Shown in pieces: positions 1-8,502 of a DNA stretch of 42,165 nt; the stretch's first letter is position 1; every line of letters begins with the position of its first letter. A model generated the notes under the pieces. That model worked only from the letters and a program-made list of their open reading frames with translations, was not told the origin of the DNA and did no database searches. The position numbers and the translations under genes were made by a program. The DNA comes from CALGLS01 sp047626155 (GTDB lineage Bacteria > Bacteroidota > Bacteroidia > Chitinophagales > Saprospiraceae): contig JBLHRR010000029.1 in assembly GCA_047626155.1 (NCBI GenBank), positions 1-42,165 of the forward strand, read 5' to 3'.

Positions 1-2
1 TG

Positions 3-329
3 GCAGGTTATGAAATAGAAAATGTACAATCGACTTCCTCGCTGGCTTCCTATGTCAACTATCTGACGATGTTTACGATTCCAACGGGCTTGGTTTTCCA
101 GTTGCCCATTGTCGTTTATTTTTTATCAAAAATTGGCCTGGTAACTCCAGAGTTTATGCGCTCCTACCGTCGACATGCTTTTATTATCATTCTAATTTTG
201 GCGGCAGCCATTACGCCTCCTGATATAATTACACAAATGTTGATTGGGGTGCCTTTGTACTTTCTATATGAGATTAGCATTGTCATTTCAAAGCGGGTAA
301 CTGCGAAGCGAGAGGCTGAAATGAAGTAA
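3..329 (+). CDS. tatC: TatC, Sec-independent (twin-arginine) translocase subunit, C-terminal part
   Basis: This is the 3' end of a gene that starts before the window; the frame is open from base 3. The visible ~108 residues hold the last transmembrane helices of TatC. One hydrophobic segment begins near the MFTIPTGLVFQLPIVVYFLS stretch, followed by a short loop with FMRSYRRHAF. A second segment contains the characteristic AAAITPPDIITQ motif, then a final helix and a basic cytoplasmic tail. TatC is the inner-membrane receptor that recognises twin-arginine signal peptides of folded proteins and works with TatA. The identification rests on the conserved F-x-LP and T-PPD-Q patterns. The N-terminal part and upstream neighbours cannot be seen. 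The next gene follows 75 bp downstream on the same strand. Confidence 0.93.
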   Translation, partial: AGYEIENVQSTSSLASYVNYLTMFTIPTGLVFQLPIVVYFLSKIGLVTPEFMRSYRRHAFIIILILAAAITPPDIITQMLIGVPLYFLYEISIVISKRVTAKREAEMK

Positions 330-404
330 TCAAATCCATTTAAATAAGCATTACAAAATCTGAAGCTTCATTCAACGTCATTCAATTTTCACTTATCGAC
401 TACT

Positions 405-863
405 ATGAAAAACATATCCACTAGCCTCACTCTTTTTCTTAAACTTTTCGTTCCGATCTTCTGGATGGTGTTCTTTGGGGCTTTTACTATTGGCTCCTTT
501 TTTAAAGACATTGCGATTGGGCCTTTTTTACCGGACACCTTTCGCTTTGCCATGATTTCTTTTTTCCTATTCGGTTGTGGCTTGTTTTATTTTACCCTCC
601 TCCAATTGAAACGAGTAGACATGGATGATGACTTTATGTACGTCAGTAATTATTTCAAAACGATGCGCTATCCTTACACAGCTATAGCTAAGATCAAAGA
701 ACGGGATTGGATCTTATTCCATACGGTTCATGTGAGCTTTCGCGAAAAGGGAATGTTTGGGAATCGGATTGTTTTTTTATGTCGGGGAAAGAAGTTGAGT
801 CGTTTTTTGGCGAGCCATCCATTGGCGGCAGAGCGGTTGTTTGAAGCTACGGGAGGGGCATAA
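405..863 (+). CDS. Hypothetical two-helix membrane protein with a possible PH-like C-terminal domain
   Basis: I do not recognise a named family. The 152-residue product starts with two hydrophobic segments (about residues 8-32 and 40-65) joined by a short loop. A ~85-residue soluble part rich in alternating hydrophobic and charged residues follows (MDDDFMYVSNYFKTMRYPY..., then VHVSFREKGMFGNRIVFLC). Two membrane helices followed by a beta-rich domain resemble bacterial PH-like (bPH) membrane proteins, but this is only inferred from layout. It lies 75 bp behind tatC on the same strand and ahead of a strong bidirectional terminator, so it may be co-transcribed with tatC. The ATG follows the AT-rich ttatcgactact, with no clear Shine-Dalgarno sequence. 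Confidence 0.7.
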   Translation: MKNISTSLTLFLKLFVPIFWMVFFGAFTIGSFFKDIAIGPFLPDTFRFAMISFFLFGCGLFYFTLLQLKRVDMDDDFMYVSNYFKTMRYPYTAIAKIKERDWILFHTVHVSFREKGMFGNRIVFLCRGKKLSRFLASHPLAAERLFEATGGA

Positions 864-889
864 AAATGGAGAAGCCTCCTATAAAATAG

Positions 890-921
890 AAAAAGGCTCC
901 ACTGTAAACAGCGGAGCCTTT
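890..921. terminator. Bidirectional intrinsic terminator between the convergent membrane-protein gene and porX
   Basis: AAAAAGGCTCC pairs perfectly with GGAGCCTTTTT around a loop that itself contains ctgt/acag. A-runs and T-runs flank both sides, so it can end transcription from either strand. It sits between convergent genes. Confidence 0.85.
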
Positions 922-955
922 TTCTATTTTTACAAAGTTCAGAAACCCTGAAGCC

Positions 956-2509
956 CTATTTAGTCCTCAACCTTACTATCGGACAAATAATCTCCTCCAA
1001 AGAAATCCCCCCATGCTGGAAAGTATTCTTGTAGTAATTATGATAATGGTTGTAGTTGTTCGGATATAAAAAGAACTTATCCTCTTTAGCGAAAATAAAT
1101 GTAGAGCTAATGTTAGGTCTTGGCAACATTGCTTTCTTAGGATCTTTAAATTCCAAGACGTCCTTCCTTTCGTATTTCAAATTCCGACCTACTTTGTAGC
1201 GTAAATTTGTGGTGGTCTCCCTGTCCCCTACTACCCGTGAAGGTTGATTGACCCGGATCGTTCCATGATCTGTGGTAATGATTAAGCGGATATCCTTTTC
1301 TGCAAGCTTTTGCAAAGCGGCCCAAAGCGGAGAGTGCAAAAACCAAGATTTTGTCAGCGATCTATAAGCAGACTCGTCTCCTGCCAGTTCTTTTAGCACC
1401 TCCATTTCTGTACGTGCGTGCGACATCATATCGATGAAGTTATAAACGATCACGCTCAAATCCTTTGTCAAGGAATTCATGATGTTGTCGTTCATTAGCT
1501 TCGCCTTATAAACAGAAGTCACTTTGGTGTAATCAAATTTGATTTCCTTTCGGAAGGTTCGTCCGATTTGTTCGCGCAGCAGATCTTCTTCATGCATGTT
1601 CTTACCCCCTTCATCTATATCGTTTTTCCACCAGGTGGGATAATATTTTTCTATGTCCGATGGCATCAAACCAGAGAAGATGGAGTTCCGACTATACTGT
1701 GTAGAGGTTGGCAAAATGCTAAAGAAAAAATCTTCTTCTTCTACCCGGAACAATTCACTGACAATTGGTTCGATAATTTTCCACTGGTCAAAACGCAAAT
1801 TATCCAACAATACCATTACAGTAGGAATATCATCCTTTATATGTGGGAATATTTTCTTCCGCATTAAGTTGTGCGACATAATAGGATTAGACTCGTCGTC
1901 GCTTAACCAACCTTCGTAATTTCGTTCTACGAATTTAGAGAAAGCCGCGTTCGCCTCACTTTTCTGCATGGAAAGGATGTCCGCCATCTGCGTTGTATTA
2001 GACTCATCCAATTTTATTTCCCAGCCAATAATTTTTTTATACACATCCACCCATTCGTGGCGATCTAGTCCGCTATTGATTTGCATCAAAATTTCGCGAA
2101 ACTCTTGTTGGTAGTCAGAAGAATTCTTCTCTTGTACCAAACGCTTGTTGTCAATAATCTTTTTGAGAGACAGCAAAATCTGATTAGGATTTACTGGCTT
2201 GATCAGGTAATCCGCTATTTGAGAACCAATCGCTTCTTCCATAACATGCTCTGCCTCATTTTTGGTAATCATAACCACCGGAATAGCAGGATGATCCTCC
2301 TTTATTTTCGACAAAGTCTCTAAACCTGTAATTCCAGGCATTGACTCATCGAGAAAGATGACATCAAAACGGTTGTCATTACATTCATCCACAGCATCAT
2401 GACCGTTTGTAACCGTAGTCACCTCGTAGCCTTTTTGCTTAAGAAATAAAAGTTGAGGTTTTAGCAAGTCAATTTCGTCATCGGCCCACAGTATCTTAAT
2501 ACTTTCCAT
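956..2509 (-). CDS. porX: PorX-type response regulator with PglZ phosphodiesterase domain (T9SS regulator)
   Basis: The N-terminal receiver domain (residues 1-120) has the acidic pair D10/D11, the phospho-acceptor D54 in FLDESMPG, T82 and K104. A helical linker follows. The C-terminal PglZ/alkaline-phosphatase-like domain shows the metal-site motifs VLLDNLRFDQW, PTSTQYSRNS, DMMSHART, TTDHG and QHGGISLEE. This architecture and the length (517 aa) match PorX, the response regulator of the PorX/PorY pair that controls type IX secretion in Bacteroidota; its PglZ domain is a zinc-dependent oligonucleotide phosphodiesterase. The upstream in-frame ATG at 2563 would add 18 residues before the receiver fold, so the ATG at 2507-2509 (MESIKILWADDE) is preferred. 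It is a monocistronic minus-strand gene; no cognate PorY is in the window. Confidence 0.92.
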   Translation of the reverse strand: MESIKILWADDEIDLLKPQLLFLKQKGYEVTTVTNGHDAVDECNDNRFDVIFLDESMPGITGLETLSKIKEDHPAIPVVMITKNEAEHVMEEAIGSQIADYLIKPVNPNQILLSLKKIIDNKRLVQEKNSSDYQQEFREILMQINSGLDRHEWVDVYKKIIGWEIKLDESNTTQMADILSMQKSEANAAFSKFVERNYEGWLSDDESNPIMSHNLMRKKIFPHIKDDIPTVMVLLDNLRFDQWKIIEPIVSELFRVEEEDFFFSILPTSTQYSRNSIFSGLMPSDIEKYYPTWWKNDIDEGGKNMHEEDLLREQIGRTFRKEIKFDYTKVTSVYKAKLMNDNIMNSLTKDLSVIVYNFIDMMSHARTEMEVLKELAGDESAYRSLTKSWFLHSPLWAALQKLAEKDIRLIITTDHGTIRVNQPSRVVGDRETTTNLRYKVGRNLKYERKDVLEFKDPKKAMLPRPNISSTFIFAKEDKFFLYPNNYNHYHNYYKNTFQHGGISLEEIICPIVRLRTK

Positions 2510-2947
2510 AATGATTTTTAATTGGTTTTGAAAAAGCGCGTTTATTCGGTTCGTAATACACAAAAATATAATTCATACCAGCCTACCGTTCAATATTTCA
2601 TTGTTACTCAATATGATAAAACCGCTTGGGTGTAAAAATAGATAAATATATGTGCTTCGCCAACTAAGGCTCAGCGAGGTGATATTTGCTGTTTCGGTGC
2701 CATCAGATCTCTACTAGATCACTCAAAGTGTTCTTTTCATCCCCTTAAGGGCATTGCTCCTACTTTCCAATAGCTTTTTTCAAAATTCGAAGCAACCCTA
2801 AAGCGCTATTTCCAGTCTACCTAAATAGGCAGAAGAAGTTTTGTCTCTTATTTTGAAATGTAGAATCTAACGCATTTATTTAAGCTTATATTCTATATAG
2901 CACTAAGAGCTTTTGAACATCAATCTGGAAAAACCGTTTATCATCAA
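2510..2947. other. Intergenic region between divergent porX and the HD-domain gene
   Basis: About 440 bp with no convincing ORF. I see only short palindromes (GATCTctactAGATC near 2706, ccCCTTAAGGgc near 2741) and no clear TAnnTTTG promoter. It should contain the divergent promoters of the two flanking genes. Confidence 0.5.
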
Positions 2948-4168
2948 ATGAAAGGAAAGAATAAAATTTTCAACGACCCGGTATACGGCTTCATTACTAT
3001 TCCTCGCGGGCTTTTGCTCGACATTATTGATCATCCATTTTTCCAGCGGCTCAGGCGGATATCTCAATTAGGCTTGACCTATTATGTATATCCAGGTGCA
3101 ACGCACAGCCGTTTTCATCATACTTTAGGCGCTTATCATCTGATGTCTCAGGCTATTGATGTTTTGCGATCCAAAGATGTTAGCATTACAGAAGAAGAAG
3201 CTCAGGGTGTCAAGATAGCCATTCTATTACACGATATTGGTCACGGCCCTTTTTCCCATGCGTTAGAACATACCATAGTAAATGTACATCATGAGTTTTT
3301 ATCTTTAGAATTCATGAGACGATTCAATGAAATATTTGACGGTCAATTACAAACGGCCATTGATATTTTTACGAATAAACATCCAAAGAAGTTTTTGTAT
3401 CAATTGGTTTCTGGCCAACTGGACATGGATCGGCTGGATTATCTGAATCGCGATAGTTTTTATACCGGTGTTTATGAAGGGGTTATCGGTTATGACCGAA
3501 TCATTAAAATGCTGGATGTACAGGATGACGAGTTGGTAGTAGAGGTAAAAGGCATTTATTCTATAGAAAAATTTCTGATTGCTCGCCGATTGATGTATTG
3601 GCAGGTCTATTTACATAAAACGGCTTTTGGTGCGGAGCAAATGTTGATTCATGCACTAAAGCGAGCCAAGCAGCTGGCGCAAGAAGGAGAATTGACTTCT
3701 GGTTCAAAAAATTTGGATTACTTCCTAAATAATTCTTTTGATGAAAATGACTTCAAAAGTGATGATTCGCAAACCTTGGTTCATTTTTCAAATTTAGACG
3801 ATACTGATATCATTTCTGCGCTTAAATCCTTTGCAGAACATGAGGATGAAATTCTGTCTTTTTTGGCGCACAGTATCATCAATAGGAAATTATTTAGGAC
3901 AGAGATAAATAATATTAAATTTAAAGGTGACTATGTTGAAAGTATACGTCTAAAAATTCGTAACCAACTCGGTACCTCATCCAAGAACTTAGATTTTTTA
4001 CTTTACGAAAAACAAGAATCAAATAATGCTTATAACAAAGACATTGCAGAAATAAAAATATTGTTTGGCAACGGGGAAGTAAAACCAATTTCAGTTCTAA
4101 AAGATCACGAAATCCCAACTAAAGTAGTTACTAAACATTTTTTATGTTATCCGAAGAATATCTATTAG
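2948..4168 (+). CDS. HD-domain metal-dependent phosphohydrolase (COG1078, SAMHD1/dNTPase-like)
   Basis: The 406-residue protein opens with the family signature NDPVYGFI. It then shows the HD-domain metal ligands: H57/H58 in THSRFHHTLGAYH, the H95-D96 pair in LLHDIGHGPFSHALEH, and the later QLDMDRLDYLNRDS motif near residue 160. This order matches the COG1078 HD-superfamily proteins, relatives of dGTPase and SAMHD1, which hydrolyse dNTPs or other nucleotides. The substrate cannot be told from sequence. The C-terminal ~150 residues are helical and more divergent. No signal peptide is present, so it is cytosolic. It appears monocistronic and is divergent from porX. The start ATG follows an AT-rich stretch; the alignment to NDPVYGFI supports it. 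Confidence 0.9.
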   Translation: MKGKNKIFNDPVYGFITIPRGLLLDIIDHPFFQRLRRISQLGLTYYVYPGATHSRFHHTLGAYHLMSQAIDVLRSKDVSITEEEAQGVKIAILLHDIGHGPFSHALEHTIVNVHHEFLSLEFMRRFNEIFDGQLQTAIDIFTNKHPKKFLYQLVSGQLDMDRLDYLNRDSFYTGVYEGVIGYDRIIKMLDVQDDELVVEVKGIYSIEKFLIARRLMYWQVYLHKTAFGAEQMLIHALKRAKQLAQEGELTSGSKNLDYFLNNSFDENDFKSDDSQTLVHFSNLDDTDIISALKSFAEHEDEILSFLAHSIINRKLFRTEINNIKFKGDYVESIRLKIRNQLGTSSKNLDFLLYEKQESNNAYNKDIAEIKILFGNGEVKPISVLKDHEIPTKVVTKHFLCYPKNIY

Positions 4169-4360
4169 TTTTGCGCTCGATTTTCAATTCATTATGAGAA
4201 TAAACATGCAAATCTGGCTACATTAATAATCTCTCATTTAACATACTAAGTATTATATTAGCAAGTTGATTTGCCTTTATTTTAAAAATAATGTTCAAAA
4301 TAATCAATATGTTTTGACCAATTATTTAGCTACATAATATTTCATTATTTCCACCAAAAA

Positions 4361-4387
4361 ATCGGGAAATTATTTTTTGTGTAATAG
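4361..4387 (-). repeat. 27-nt fragment identical to the end of the long-hairpin element at 13182-13307 (reverse orientation)
   Basis: Bases 4361-4387 (beginning atcgggaaat, ending gtaatag) are the exact reverse complement of the left end of the hairpin element between tig and clpP (near 13182-13208). A 21-nt part of it recurs at 19339-19359. No second arm or loop is visible here, so it is either a truncated copy of the element end or a shared regulatory site upstream of the repeat-protein gene. Confidence 0.7.
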
Positions 4388-4400
4388 ACTTTATTCCAAA

Positions 4401-4408
4401 ATAGTTTG
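4401..4408 (+). promoter_or_regulatory. Possible Bacteroidota -7 element upstream of the repeat-protein gene
   Basis: atagtttg matches TAnnTTTG at seven of eight positions with some shift. A TTTG (4376-4379) lies 21 nt upstream, close to the usual -33/-7 spacing. It would give a ~60-nt leader to the gene at 4473. This is weak but consistent in position. Confidence 0.4.
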
Positions 4409-4472
4409 TATGTCCTCAAATGCTAACGAGAAACTTTCAAATACTTTTTAATAATCAAACCAATATTCAATT

Positions 4473-5996
4473 ATGAAAAAATTGAGCCTTATTCTAACTA
4501 GCGCATTTTTATTTTGCGCACTAGCTGTATTTGCACAGCCAGGTGATATGCCAATGGAGCAAGAACCAGGTAAGTGTTATGCAAAATGTTTAATCGCTGA
4601 TGAGTACGAAACTGTTACTGAGCAAATTCTTGTTCGTGCAGCCTCTACTCGTACAGAGGTTGTTCCTGCTGAGTACGAAACTGTTACTGACCAAGTAACT
4701 AAATCTGCTGAAGCAACTAGAGTAGTAGCTACTGCTGCTGAGTACGAAACGGTTACTGAGCAAATGATGGTGAAGCCAGAATCAAGAAGAATGATTCCTG
4801 TTCCTGCTGAGTACGAAGCTGTTACTGAGCAAGTTTTAGTAAAAGCAGAATCAAAGAGAATGATTCCTGTTCCTGCTGAGTACGAAACTGTTACTGAGCA
4901 AATGATGATCAAGCCTGCTTCTTCAAGAATGATCCCTGTTCCTGCTGAGTATGAATCTGTTACTGAACAAGTAATGACTAAAGCAGAATCAAAGAAAATG
5001 ATTCCTGTTCCTGCTGAGTACGAAACTGTTACTGAACAGTACGTAAAGAAAGAGGCTTCTACTCGTATCGAGCGTGTACCTGCAAGTTACGAAACTCAAA
5101 CTGAGCAAATCGAAGTTGCTCCTGCTTCTACGAAGTGGGTTAAGAAGAAAGCTGACCGTAACTGTCTATCTGCTGATCCTAACGACTGTTTAGTTTGGTG
5201 TCTGGTAGAAGTACCTGCTCAATATAGAACGGTTTCTAAGGAAGTACGTACTGGTTGTGCTGATGGATATGCTGACAGTGGTGACGACTGTACTCGCTCA
5301 ATTGAAATTCCTGCTGAGAATGGAACTCGTACTTCAAGAGTTGTTAAGACTCCTGCATCTTCTCGCGTAGAAGAAATTCCTGCTGAATACACTACTATCA
5401 AGAAGCGTGTAATCAAGGCTGCTGCGACTACTCGTGAGCAAGCTATCGAAGCAACTTACAAGACTATGACTAAGAGAATTGTAAAAACTCCAGCCTCTGT
5501 ACGTGAGGAAGTAATTCCTGCTGAGTACAAAACTGTTACTAAGACGGTATTGAAAACTCCAGCTTCTGTACGTGAGGAAGTAATTCCTGCTGAGTACAAA
5601 ACTGTTACTAGTAGAGTTGTAAAAACTCCTGCTGGAACTCGTGAGGAAGCTATTCCTGCACAGTACGCTTCTGTTTCAAGAAGAGTATTGAAGTCTGCTG
5701 CTGCTACTCGTAGTATCGAAGTACCTGCTGAGTACACTACTGTTACAAGAAGAAACTTGACAAAGAAAGGTGGATTCACCGAGTGGAAAGAAGTTCTTTG
5801 TGGTGACAAAGTTGATGGTTACACTATCCGTCAACTCCAAGCTGCTTTGAAATCTCGTGGATACAATCCAGGACCTGAAGATAACATCTTAGGGGTTCGA
5901 ACAAAATCTGCTTTGATGAAATTCCAGAGAGACAACAGTTTACCTGTTGGTCAATTGGATATGGAAACTTTGAAAGCTCTTGGTATCAACTACTAA
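4473..5996 (+). CDS. Secreted protein with ~16 tandem 23-residue repeats and a C-terminal peptidoglycan-binding domain
   Basis: The product (507 aa) has a signal peptide (MKKLSLILTSAFLFCALAVFA, cleavage near AQ, residues 21-22). About 16 repeats of the form P-A-E-Y-E-T-V-T-E-Q-hydrophobic-K-x-x-x-S-R-x-x-x-V follow. Repeats 1-8 are of an acidic EQ type. A Cys-containing insert (DRNCLSADPNDCLVWCLVE..., then a second C..C pair) interrupts the array. Repeats 10-16 carry basic KR in place of EQ. The last ~60 residues (YTIRQLQAALKSRGYNPGP, later ALMKFQRDNSLPVGQLD) are a PG_binding_1 domain, so the protein is probably anchored to the cell wall in the periplasm. Codons are dominated by GCT, ACT, CCT, GTT and GAA, suggesting high expression. 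A terminator follows. The role of the repeats is unknown. Confidence 0.85.
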   Translation: MKKLSLILTSAFLFCALAVFAQPGDMPMEQEPGKCYAKCLIADEYETVTEQILVRAASTRTEVVPAEYETVTDQVTKSAEATRVVATAAEYETVTEQMMVKPESRRMIPVPAEYEAVTEQVLVKAESKRMIPVPAEYETVTEQMMIKPASSRMIPVPAEYESVTEQVMTKAESKKMIPVPAEYETVTEQYVKKEASTRIERVPASYETQTEQIEVAPASTKWVKKKADRNCLSADPNDCLVWCLVEVPAQYRTVSKEVRTGCADGYADSGDDCTRSIEIPAENGTRTSRVVKTPASSRVEEIPAEYTTIKKRVIKAAATTREQAIEATYKTMTKRIVKTPASVREEVIPAEYKTVTKTVLKTPASVREEVIPAEYKTVTSRVVKTPAGTREEAIPAQYASVSRRVLKSAAATRSIEVPAEYTTVTRRNLTKKGGFTEWKEVLCGDKVDGYTIRQLQAALKSRGYNPGPEDNILGVRTKSALMKFQRDNSLPVGQLDMETLKALGINY

Positions 5997-6020
5997 GACC
6001 TGAATCGGTTTTCTAATAAG

Positions 6021-6059
6021 AAAATCCCTGTAGAGCATTTGCTTTGCAGGGATTTTTTA
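6021..6059 (+). terminator. Intrinsic terminator of the repeat-protein gene
   Basis: AAAATCCCTG pairs with CAGGGATTTT across a 16-nt loop and is followed by a T-run. It begins 24 bp after the stop codon. Confidence 0.85.
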
Positions 6060-6078
6060 TTGGACGTTGGATTATTTC

Positions 6079-6112
6079 TTTTTGGACGACACTAGTTTTT
6101 GGACGACACTAG
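6079..6112. repeat. Two direct copies of a 17-bp unit
   Basis: The unit tttttggacgacactag occurs at 6079-6095 and 6096-6112 with no mismatch. Related tggacg words occur just before (6061) and after (6125). It lies in the spacer between a terminator and the minus-strand phosphatase gene. Confidence 0.9.
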
Positions 6113-6156
6113 ATTGTTTTAATTTGGACGCGAGCCATTTTAAGTAAGCTAACCAC

Positions 6157-6321
6157 TAAGTGCACTGGAAATAAAATTTCGTCCGAATTAGAATAGGTTA
6201 TTTTGGAATTAATCGAGGCAGAGACGACGCGAATAGCCTTAGCTATTTAAGGAGTTTCTAACGAAGAGTAATTCCAAAAGAAGTATTCAAAACGGATAGA
6301 ACTTAGTTTACAATGCACTAA
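6157..6321. repeat. ~165-bp imperfect long palindrome with a TAGCCTTAGCTA centre
   Basis: The outer arms TAAGTGCA (6157-) and TGCACTAA (-6321) are complementary. So are the inner arms TTTTGGAATTA (6201-) and TAATTCCAAAAG (6269-6280). The intervening arm sequence pairs at roughly two thirds of positions by eye. Near the centre is TAGCCTTAGCTA (6234-6245), which recurs exactly at 28936-28947 inside another palindrome. The 6060-6409 spacer holds no ORF; this palindrome and the tandem repeat fill most of it. Confidence 0.65.
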
Positions 6322-6409
6322 GCTCAGAATGGAATACAAAGATTCTGATAAATAAGCTAAGAAGGCGCTGTCCCTACTGCCCAGTTCTTATCAAGTGAAC
6401 ATTAAGTTT

Positions 6410-8263
6410 TCAGACATCCTTCTCTATCCGAAACTGATTCACCACCTTTTCTCCTATTTTTATGATCAACAGATACTTTCCTTCTGGCAAGGCACTTACA
6501 TCAATAGAACGCAGATAATTACCCGATTTTTGGTTTTTATAAAAGCTCTTTTTCAGTTCAATACTGCCACGGTCCATTAAAGAGATCGCTACATCTCCCT
6601 CCTCTTCCAATTTGTATTTTATCTTTACTAGACCCGTTTCCGGATTAGGGTGAACCTTTTGGAAGTTGGCCCAATCCTGTTTTAGCTCGTTGATTTTTTT
6701 GATCTTATAAAATGATAACTGGCCATTAGTGGAAATATGCTTTAAGCGATAAGTGACCTCTTCTCCTATTCTTACACTATGGCAATCTTTTATTTGATAA
6801 CTATTTAAAGGATTACTTCTACCACTAACCAAAGCAAAAGTCATAAAGTCATTTTGATTGACGGATCGTTGTACTTCAAAAGTTGCTGATCCATCTGTTT
6901 CGTTTGTTGTTTCCCAACTGATCAACCTATTTTCGTCGGCCTTTTCTACAGTACCTTCAGACAGCGCCATGGCATTTCCGAAGCTATTATTCCCCACCTT
7001 ACTGGCCAACACAGCGTTCCTTTTTTCCAAATACAAAACAGATTCTCCGTTTGGACTCCAAACGTCCAAACCTTCCGGTAAAGAAAAACGGTCATAAGGA
7101 TCTCCCTGGCTAACCTCATCTGCGTTATCCGTTTTAATCGTTCTCACCTCTACGCCATCCATGCTAACAAAAACCAATTTAAACTGATTGAAGCTTCCAC
7201 TTGCCTTAGTCCATTTTTTATCGTCATTGTTTCTTCTCAGAGGAGCGCCCCAACAGCCTTCTCCAACGTAGGTTGTTCCGTTCAAATCATCTCGAATAAA
7301 ACCTTCATCGCTTCCTGCTCCTCTCATTGGACGGAGGGGGTGAGTTAATTTAACCACGTGTGCGTCTGACTCCATTACTAGTTTTACACCGTACTCATAG
7401 AAAAGCGTTGCCCAGTTTTTCAACTGGCTATTTTGCTCTCGTTTCCCTCTGGTATGTGGGCGAATCGCGTAATGATATTGTGCAAAGCGCCAAGCGATGT
7501 GTTCATTTTTTGCTAAGTCCTGTGCTAGCCAATCCCTTTGATCTCCGCCACTAGCTATTAGTGAATTCAAAGTGTAAATGCGTAAGAGGTCTCCTCCTAA
7601 ATTCAAGGCATAAAATAGTTTATCGTTTGGTGTATCGAATAATTCATACAGCGAGGCATTGTTATATTCGTGGTTTCCTCTGGCTACAATAATGGGTGTC
7701 ATCCTTCCATCAGCTCTTACGGTATGTTGCCAGTCATCAAACCATTCCAACCATTCCTTTGCAGTGTCGCCTCCTGTCATATCTCCACCGAACATAACAC
7801 AATCCGGGCTTAATTTTGCGACCAGCTTATTCGCATTCCTTCGGGCCTTTCTATAGTTTCTTGAATCTCCTCCTGCCACGATGGACAAGCGTTCATAAGC
7901 ATTGTCTGGAGCCGTTTTGAAAGAATAGCGTTTGCTACATCCATCAGAATCTGCTAGTAGAAAATAATAAACGGTATTAGATCTCAGGTTCTCTAATCTT
8001 ACAAAGCGGTTGTTCATCCCTTTCGATCTGATTTTCCGATCGGGTTCCTGTTGATAATTGTAGAACGCTGGATCAACACCTCCATCTATTTCATCATAAT
8101 GTAGTACCGGGTACTGGCCACTTTCCTGATGCCAACCGATAACCATTGTCGTAGCAGGATCATCACGCCACATGCAGCGAAGCTTACTAATGGTTGCGTA
8201 AGAGGAAACCGTAGTGAATAGTAAAAAGAAGAGCAGGCTATATCTGTAGTTGATATGGAGCAT
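6410..8263 (-). CDS. Secreted purple acid phosphatase-like metallophosphoesterase with T9SS sorting domain
   Basis: A signal peptide (MLHINYRYSLLFFLLFTTVS) precedes a fibronectin-III-like N-terminal domain typical of purple acid phosphatases (MWRDDPATTMVIGWHQESG, TVYYFLLADSDG). The calcineurin-like core has metal-site motifs in order: AGGDSRNYRKARRNA, FGGDMTGGDTAKEW, ARGNHEYN, AQYHYAIRPH and MESDAHVVK. A further beta domain follows. The last ~80 residues (KVHPNPETGLVKIKY... ALPEGKYLLIIKIGEKVV) are a type A T9SS C-terminal sorting domain. The enzyme is therefore expected to be exported through T9SS and anchored or released at the surface, hydrolysing phosphomonoesters or diesters. The longer start at 8302 adds 13 residues ahead of the signal peptide, so 8263 is preferred. 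Its connection with porX nearby is functional only. Confidence 0.88.
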   Translation of the reverse strand: MLHINYRYSLLFFLLFTTVSSYATISKLRCMWRDDPATTMVIGWHQESGQYPVLHYDEIDGGVDPAFYNYQQEPDRKIRSKGMNNRFVRLENLRSNTVYYFLLADSDGCSKRYSFKTAPDNAYERLSIVAGGDSRNYRKARRNANKLVAKLSPDCVMFGGDMTGGDTAKEWLEWFDDWQHTVRADGRMTPIIVARGNHEYNNASLYELFDTPNDKLFYALNLGGDLLRIYTLNSLIASGGDQRDWLAQDLAKNEHIAWRFAQYHYAIRPHTRGKREQNSQLKNWATLFYEYGVKLVMESDAHVVKLTHPLRPMRGAGSDEGFIRDDLNGTTYVGEGCWGAPLRRNNDDKKWTKASGSFNQFKLVFVSMDGVEVRTIKTDNADEVSQGDPYDRFSLPEGLDVWSPNGESVLYLEKRNAVLASKVGNNSFGNAMALSEGTVEKADENRLISWETTNETDGSATFEVQRSVNQNDFMTFALVSGRSNPLNSYQIKDCHSVRIGEEVTYRLKHISTNGQLSFYKIKKINELKQDWANFQKVHPNPETGLVKIKYKLEEEGDVAISLMDRGSIELKKSFYKNQKSGNYLRSIDVSALPEGKYLLIIKIGEKVVNQFRIEKDV

Positions 8264-8424
8264 AAGCGCTGTTGTCTGTTGTGTTGTTATTAACCGGATC
8301 AAAAGTTTCCAAAAATAGCGGTTTATCCCAATAACTCTGCATTGGAATACAGATTATAATAATAACATCTATTTTGGTAATTACGAATTTGAAGTTTTGT
8401 CACTTCTTTTAATTCGGAATATTG

Positions 8425-8432
8425 TACTTTTG
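8425..8432 (+). promoter_or_regulatory. Bacteroidota -7 element (TACTTTTG) upstream of glyA
   Basis: TACTTTTG followed by cacc fits the Bacteroidota TAnnTTTG -7 consensus exactly and lies ~70 bp before the glyA start. A convincing -33 TTG at the right spacing is not obvious. Confidence 0.6.
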
Positions 8433-8502
8433 CACCGCTCGGTATAAGCCAAAAAGGTTGCCAAAATCGCCTATTTTCCAATTTTATTAAAAAAAAACAT
8501 AT

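Noticed and set aside
956..2509. PglZ domain suggesting a BREX phage-defence system
   Set aside because: The PglZ domain follows a response-regulator receiver domain in one 517-residue protein, the PorX layout. No other BREX gene (pglX, brxC, brxL) is present.
4577..5996. CRISPR-like regularly spaced repeats and long minus-strand ORFs
   Set aside because: The repeats are a translated 23-residue protein repeat in frame with a signal peptide, with no unique spacers. The minus-strand ORFs are shadows of this repetitive gene.
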